A program made the position numbers and the translations under genes. Below are positions 4,714 to 7,181 of a DNA stretch of 7,181 nucleotides, piece by piece. Below the pieces are notes generated by a model, which was not told where the DNA came from, did not search any database, and saw only the letters and a program-made list of their open reading frames with translations. The stretch covers positions 1 through 7,181 of the forward strand of contig JAADDV010000181.1 of assembly GCA_013153795.1 (NCBI GenBank), written 5' to 3'. The stretch is from Aquificota bacterium (GTDB lineage Bacteria; Aquificota; Aquificia; Aquificales; Hydrogenothermaceae). Within the stretch, counting starts at the first letter, position 1, and the number at the start of each line of letters is the position of its first letter.

Positions 4714-7181
4714 TCTAAAGAAGACAGAAATCTTACTCCTATGCTTGCTCAATATCACAAAATAAAAGATGAGTATCCTGATGCTCTTGTTCTTTATAGA
4801 CTTGGAGATTTTTATGAGATGTTCTATGAAGATGCATTTATTGGAGCAAGAGAACTTAATATAGTTCTTACCAAAAAAAGAGTTGGAAAAAATAAATCTA
4901 TTCCAATGTGTGGAATACCCTTTCATTCTGTAGATAGCTATATATCAAGGCTTGTTTCAAAAGGTCATAAGGTTGCCATCTGTGAACAACTGGAAGATGC
5001 TTCTCAAGCAAAGGGTATCGTAAAAAGAGGCGTTATAAGAGTAATAACCCCAGGAACTTTTTTTGAAAATGAAAAAATGAAATCAGCCCTTGCAGGGATT
5101 TATCCAGTAGGGAAAAAATATGCAGTATCTTATCTTGATTTATCAACAGGAGAGTTTTTTGGGACAATCTTTGACAAAGATGACCTTTTATCTTTTTTAG
5201 GAAAATTTCAGCCGAAAGAAATACTTGTACCAGAAGGCACAGATATTCCTGATATTCAGGAATACTTTAGAAATATATTTATCTCAAAACTTCCTGAAGA
5301 GTATTTTAATCAAGACACAATAAAAGAGCTTTTAGACTTTTTCCATACATCTCATTTTTCTTCCTTTGGTTTTGAAGAATTTGAAAAACCTGTTTTATAT
5401 CCCTTGGCAGCAGTTTTAAAATATGCAAAAACTACACAAAAAAGCTTTTTACCTTTTATAAACACTCCAAAACCATACAGAGAAGACATATATGTAAGAC
5501 TTGATTATTCATCTCAAAAACATCTTGAAATAATAAATCCCAATGAAGGAAACATACCTTTAATAAGGGTAATAGACAGAACCCTTACAGGAATGGGAAA
5601 AAGAAAACTTAAATTTTTCCTTCTTCATCCACTAAAAAATAAGAACGAGATTATAAAAAGACAAAAAGCTGTTGAAGAGTTAGTAAAAAACAATTCTTTA
5701 AGGGAAAAAATAAGAGAAATACTAAACAATATTTTTGATGTAGAAAGACTTATATCTAAAATTTCTTCAAACACCCTCACACCTAGAGATATGGTAGCTT
5801 TAAGAGAATCCCTGAAAAAAATTCAGGAGCTTAGGGATATACAAAAAGAAGTAAACTCAGAGTTTTTAAAAGAGATATTCTCGAAAATAGAGGATTTTAG
5901 CTGGCTGGTAGATAAACTAGACAGACATCTGGAAGATAATCCGCCTCTTCATTTGAAAGAAGGAGGACTTATAAAAAAAGGAGTAAATAAAGACCTTGAC
6001 GAGCTTAAAGAAATAAAAGAAAAAGGGAACCAATGGATAAAAGAGTATCAAGAGAAACAGAGAATAGAAACAGGTATCCAGAGTCTAAAAGTAGGCTTTA
6101 ATAAAGTAATGGGATATTACATAGAAATTACAAAGCCAAATCTAAAGTTTGTCCCAGAGCATTATAGAAGAAGACAAACCCTCTCAAATGCAGAAAGATT
6201 TATAACAGACGAACTTCAAAGATTTGAGGAAAAAATTCTTTCAGCAGATGAAAAAATAAAAGCTCTAGAATATGAAATATTTATGAAAATAAGGGAGGAA
6301 GTTTCCCTTTTATCTGGAAGAATTGGTAAAACTGCCCAGCAAGTTGGTGTCCTTGACGCAATTCAGTCTTTAGCCCAGATAGCAGTGGAGAAAAACTGGA
6401 CAAAACCTCAGATAACAGATGATTTTGATATATCCCTAAAAGAAGCTATCCATCCTGTTATAAAAGAGTTTAACGATGATTTTGTCCCAAATGACCTTTT
6501 TATGAATAAAGAAAGTTTCTTTCATATAATCACAGGTCCAAATATGGCAGGAAAAAGCACATTTATAAGACAGTCTGCAATTATTGTTTTACTTGCTCAT
6601 ACAGGCTCTTTTATCCCTGCCAAAGAAGGAAAAATAGGGGTTATTGATGCCATCTTTACAAGAATAGGTTCAGGAGATGCCCTTGCAAAAGGACTATCAA
6701 CATTTATGGTAGAAATGCTTGAAATGGCAAACATAGTAAACAATGCAACAGAAAAAAGTTTTATAGTCCTTGATGAGGTTGGAAGAGGAACAAGCACATA
6801 TGATGGACTTTCTATAGCATGGGCAATCTCTGAGTATTTATCCCAAGATATAGGGGCAAAAACACTGTTTGCAACTCACTATCATGAGCTAACAGGCTTA
6901 GAAAAAGAGATAAAAGGGGTCAAAAACTTTCATATGCATGTTAGTGAAGAAGGAGAAAATATAAAATTTACATACAAAGTTTTAGAAGGATTTACAAATA
7001 AAAGTTATGGTATTCATGTGGCAAAACTTGCAGGAATAAAAGAAAAAATAATAAAAAGGGCATATGAGATACTTCACTACTTTGAAAAAGGAAAAGAAAA
7101 AATAGAAGAAAACTTTATTATCAAACAAAAAACTGCTGAGTATAAAGTAGAAAAGATAGAGGAAGAAAATAAGCAAAACTT
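4711..7181 (+). CDS. mutS: DNA mismatch repair protein MutS (C-terminus beyond window)
   Basis: MutS scans DNA as a dimer, binds mismatches and small loops, and on ATP binding recruits MutL. The frame stays open for 823 codons plus 2 nt to the window end; the family is usually about 850-870 residues, so little is missing. Domains in order: mismatch recognition (about 10-115) with the Phe-X-Glu wedge F34-Y-E36; connector (about 120-240); lever core (about 260-570) with the clamp (about 425-530, including KVGFNKVMGYYIEIT); then the ABC-type ATPase. The ATPase shows Walker A GPNMAGKST (609-617), Walker B IVLDE (685-689), GRGTST (691-696), the H-loop THYHEL (722-727) and SYGIHVAKLAG in the helix-turn-helix dimer region. 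From about 785 a Lys/Glu-rich linker begins; any clamp-binding motif would lie outside the window. It is a canonical MutS1, not the endonuclease-type MutS2, because domain I is present. It starts divergently from dnaN. Confidence 0.97.
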   Translation, partial: MSKEDRNLTPMLAQYHKIKDEYPDALVLYRLGDFYEMFYEDAFIGARELNIVLTKKRVGKNKSIPMCGIPFHSVDSYISRLVSKGHKVAICEQLEDASQAKGIVKRGVIRVITPGTFFENEKMKSALAGIYPVGKKYAVSYLDLSTGEFFGTIFDKDDLLSFLGKFQPKEILVPEGTDIPDIQEYFRNIFISKLPEEYFNQDTIKELLDFFHTSHFSSFGFEEFEKPVLYPLAAVLKYAKTTQKSFLPFINTPKPYREDIYVRLDYSSQKHLEIINPNEGNIPLIRVIDRTLTGMGKRKLKFFLLHPLKNKNEIIKRQKAVEELVKNNSLREKIREILNNIFDVERLISKISSNTLTPRDMVALRESLKKIQELRDIQKEVNSEFLKEIFSKIEDFSWLVDKLDRHLEDNPPLHLKEGGLIKKGVNKDLDELKEIKEKGNQWIKEYQEKQRIETGIQSLKVGFNKVMGYYIEITKPNLKFVPEHYRRRQTLSNAERFITDELQRFEEKILSADEKIKALEYEIFMKIREEVSLLSGRIGKTAQQVGVLDAIQSLAQIAVEKNWTKPQITDDFDISLKEAIHPVIKEFNDDFVPNDLFMNKESFFHIITGPNMAGKSTFIRQSAIIVLLAHTGSFIPAKEGKIGVIDAIFTRIGSGDALAKGLSTFMVEMLEMANIVNNATEKSFIVLDEVGRGTSTYDGLSIAWAISEYLSQDIGAKTLFATHYHELTGLEKEIKGVKNFHMHVSEEGENIKFTYKVLEGFTNKSYGIHVAKLAGIKEKIIKRAYEILHYFEKGKEKIEENFIIKQKTAEYKVEKIEEENKQN

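Noticed and set aside
4705..4926. 73-codon minus-strand open frame at the mutS 5' end
   Set aside because: Opposite the conserved mismatch-recognition domain of mutS; the product looks like antisense noise.
6597..7176. Two minus-strand open frames (6597-6797 and 6982-7176)
   Set aside because: Both are antisense to the mutS ATPase domain. The second is almost all Phe/Tyr/Leu/Ser, the mirror of a Lys-rich coding strand, so the hydrophobic look is not a real membrane protein.
1..7181. tRNA or rRNA genes, CRISPR arrays, insertion sequences, prophage or defence genes
   Set aside because: Scanned for and not seen: nearly all of the window is covered by housekeeping genes, and the only non-coding stretches (193-283, 692-726 and 4466-4710) show no such structure.

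Overview
This 7.2 kb window looks like the chromosome of a low-GC, probably thermophilic Gram-negative-type bacterium. The best guess is the Aquificota, for example a Sulfurihydrogenibium- or Persephonella-like member of the Hydrogenothermaceae. The guess rests on AT-rich DNA, heavy AGA and ATA codon use, Lys/Glu-rich proteins, a GyrB carrying the long E. coli-type insert, and a small class II superoxide reductase-like protein. It is an inference from style, not from a database match.

Layout from left to right. (1) Positions 1-192, minus strand: the first 64 codons of an unrecognised exported protein with a signal peptide. (2) Positions 193-283: a divergent intergenic region. (3) Positions 284-691, plus strand: a one-iron superoxide reductase. 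(4) Positions 699-733: a near-perfect bidirectional terminator hairpin, shared with the convergent gyrB and overlapping its stop codon. (5) Positions 4465 down to 727, minus strand: a tight dnaN - small unknown ORF - gyrB cluster. (6) Positions 4466-4710: a 245-bp, extremely AT-rich divergent control region with promoter-like elements, an inverted repeat and helically phased A/T tracts. (7) Position 4711 to the window end, plus strand: mutS, cut by the window edge near its C-terminus.

The window is dominated by DNA-maintenance genes. DnaN is the sliding clamp, GyrB is the ATPase/TOPRIM subunit of gyrase, and MutS recognises mismatches and in other bacteria docks on the clamp. The dnaN-gyrB order recalls the widespread dnaA-dnaN-recF-gyrB block. 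Here recF is absent, a 61-codon ORF takes its place, and dnaA does not precede dnaN. Superoxide reductase is an unrelated oxidative-stress gene on the other side of the terminator.

No new multi-gene system is evident. The points most worth following up are the small ORF in the recF position, the TTG starts of all three DNA-maintenance genes, the phased A/T-tract region between mutS and dnaN, and the Asp-Arg-His replacement of the usual Glu-Lys-His motif in the superoxide reductase.
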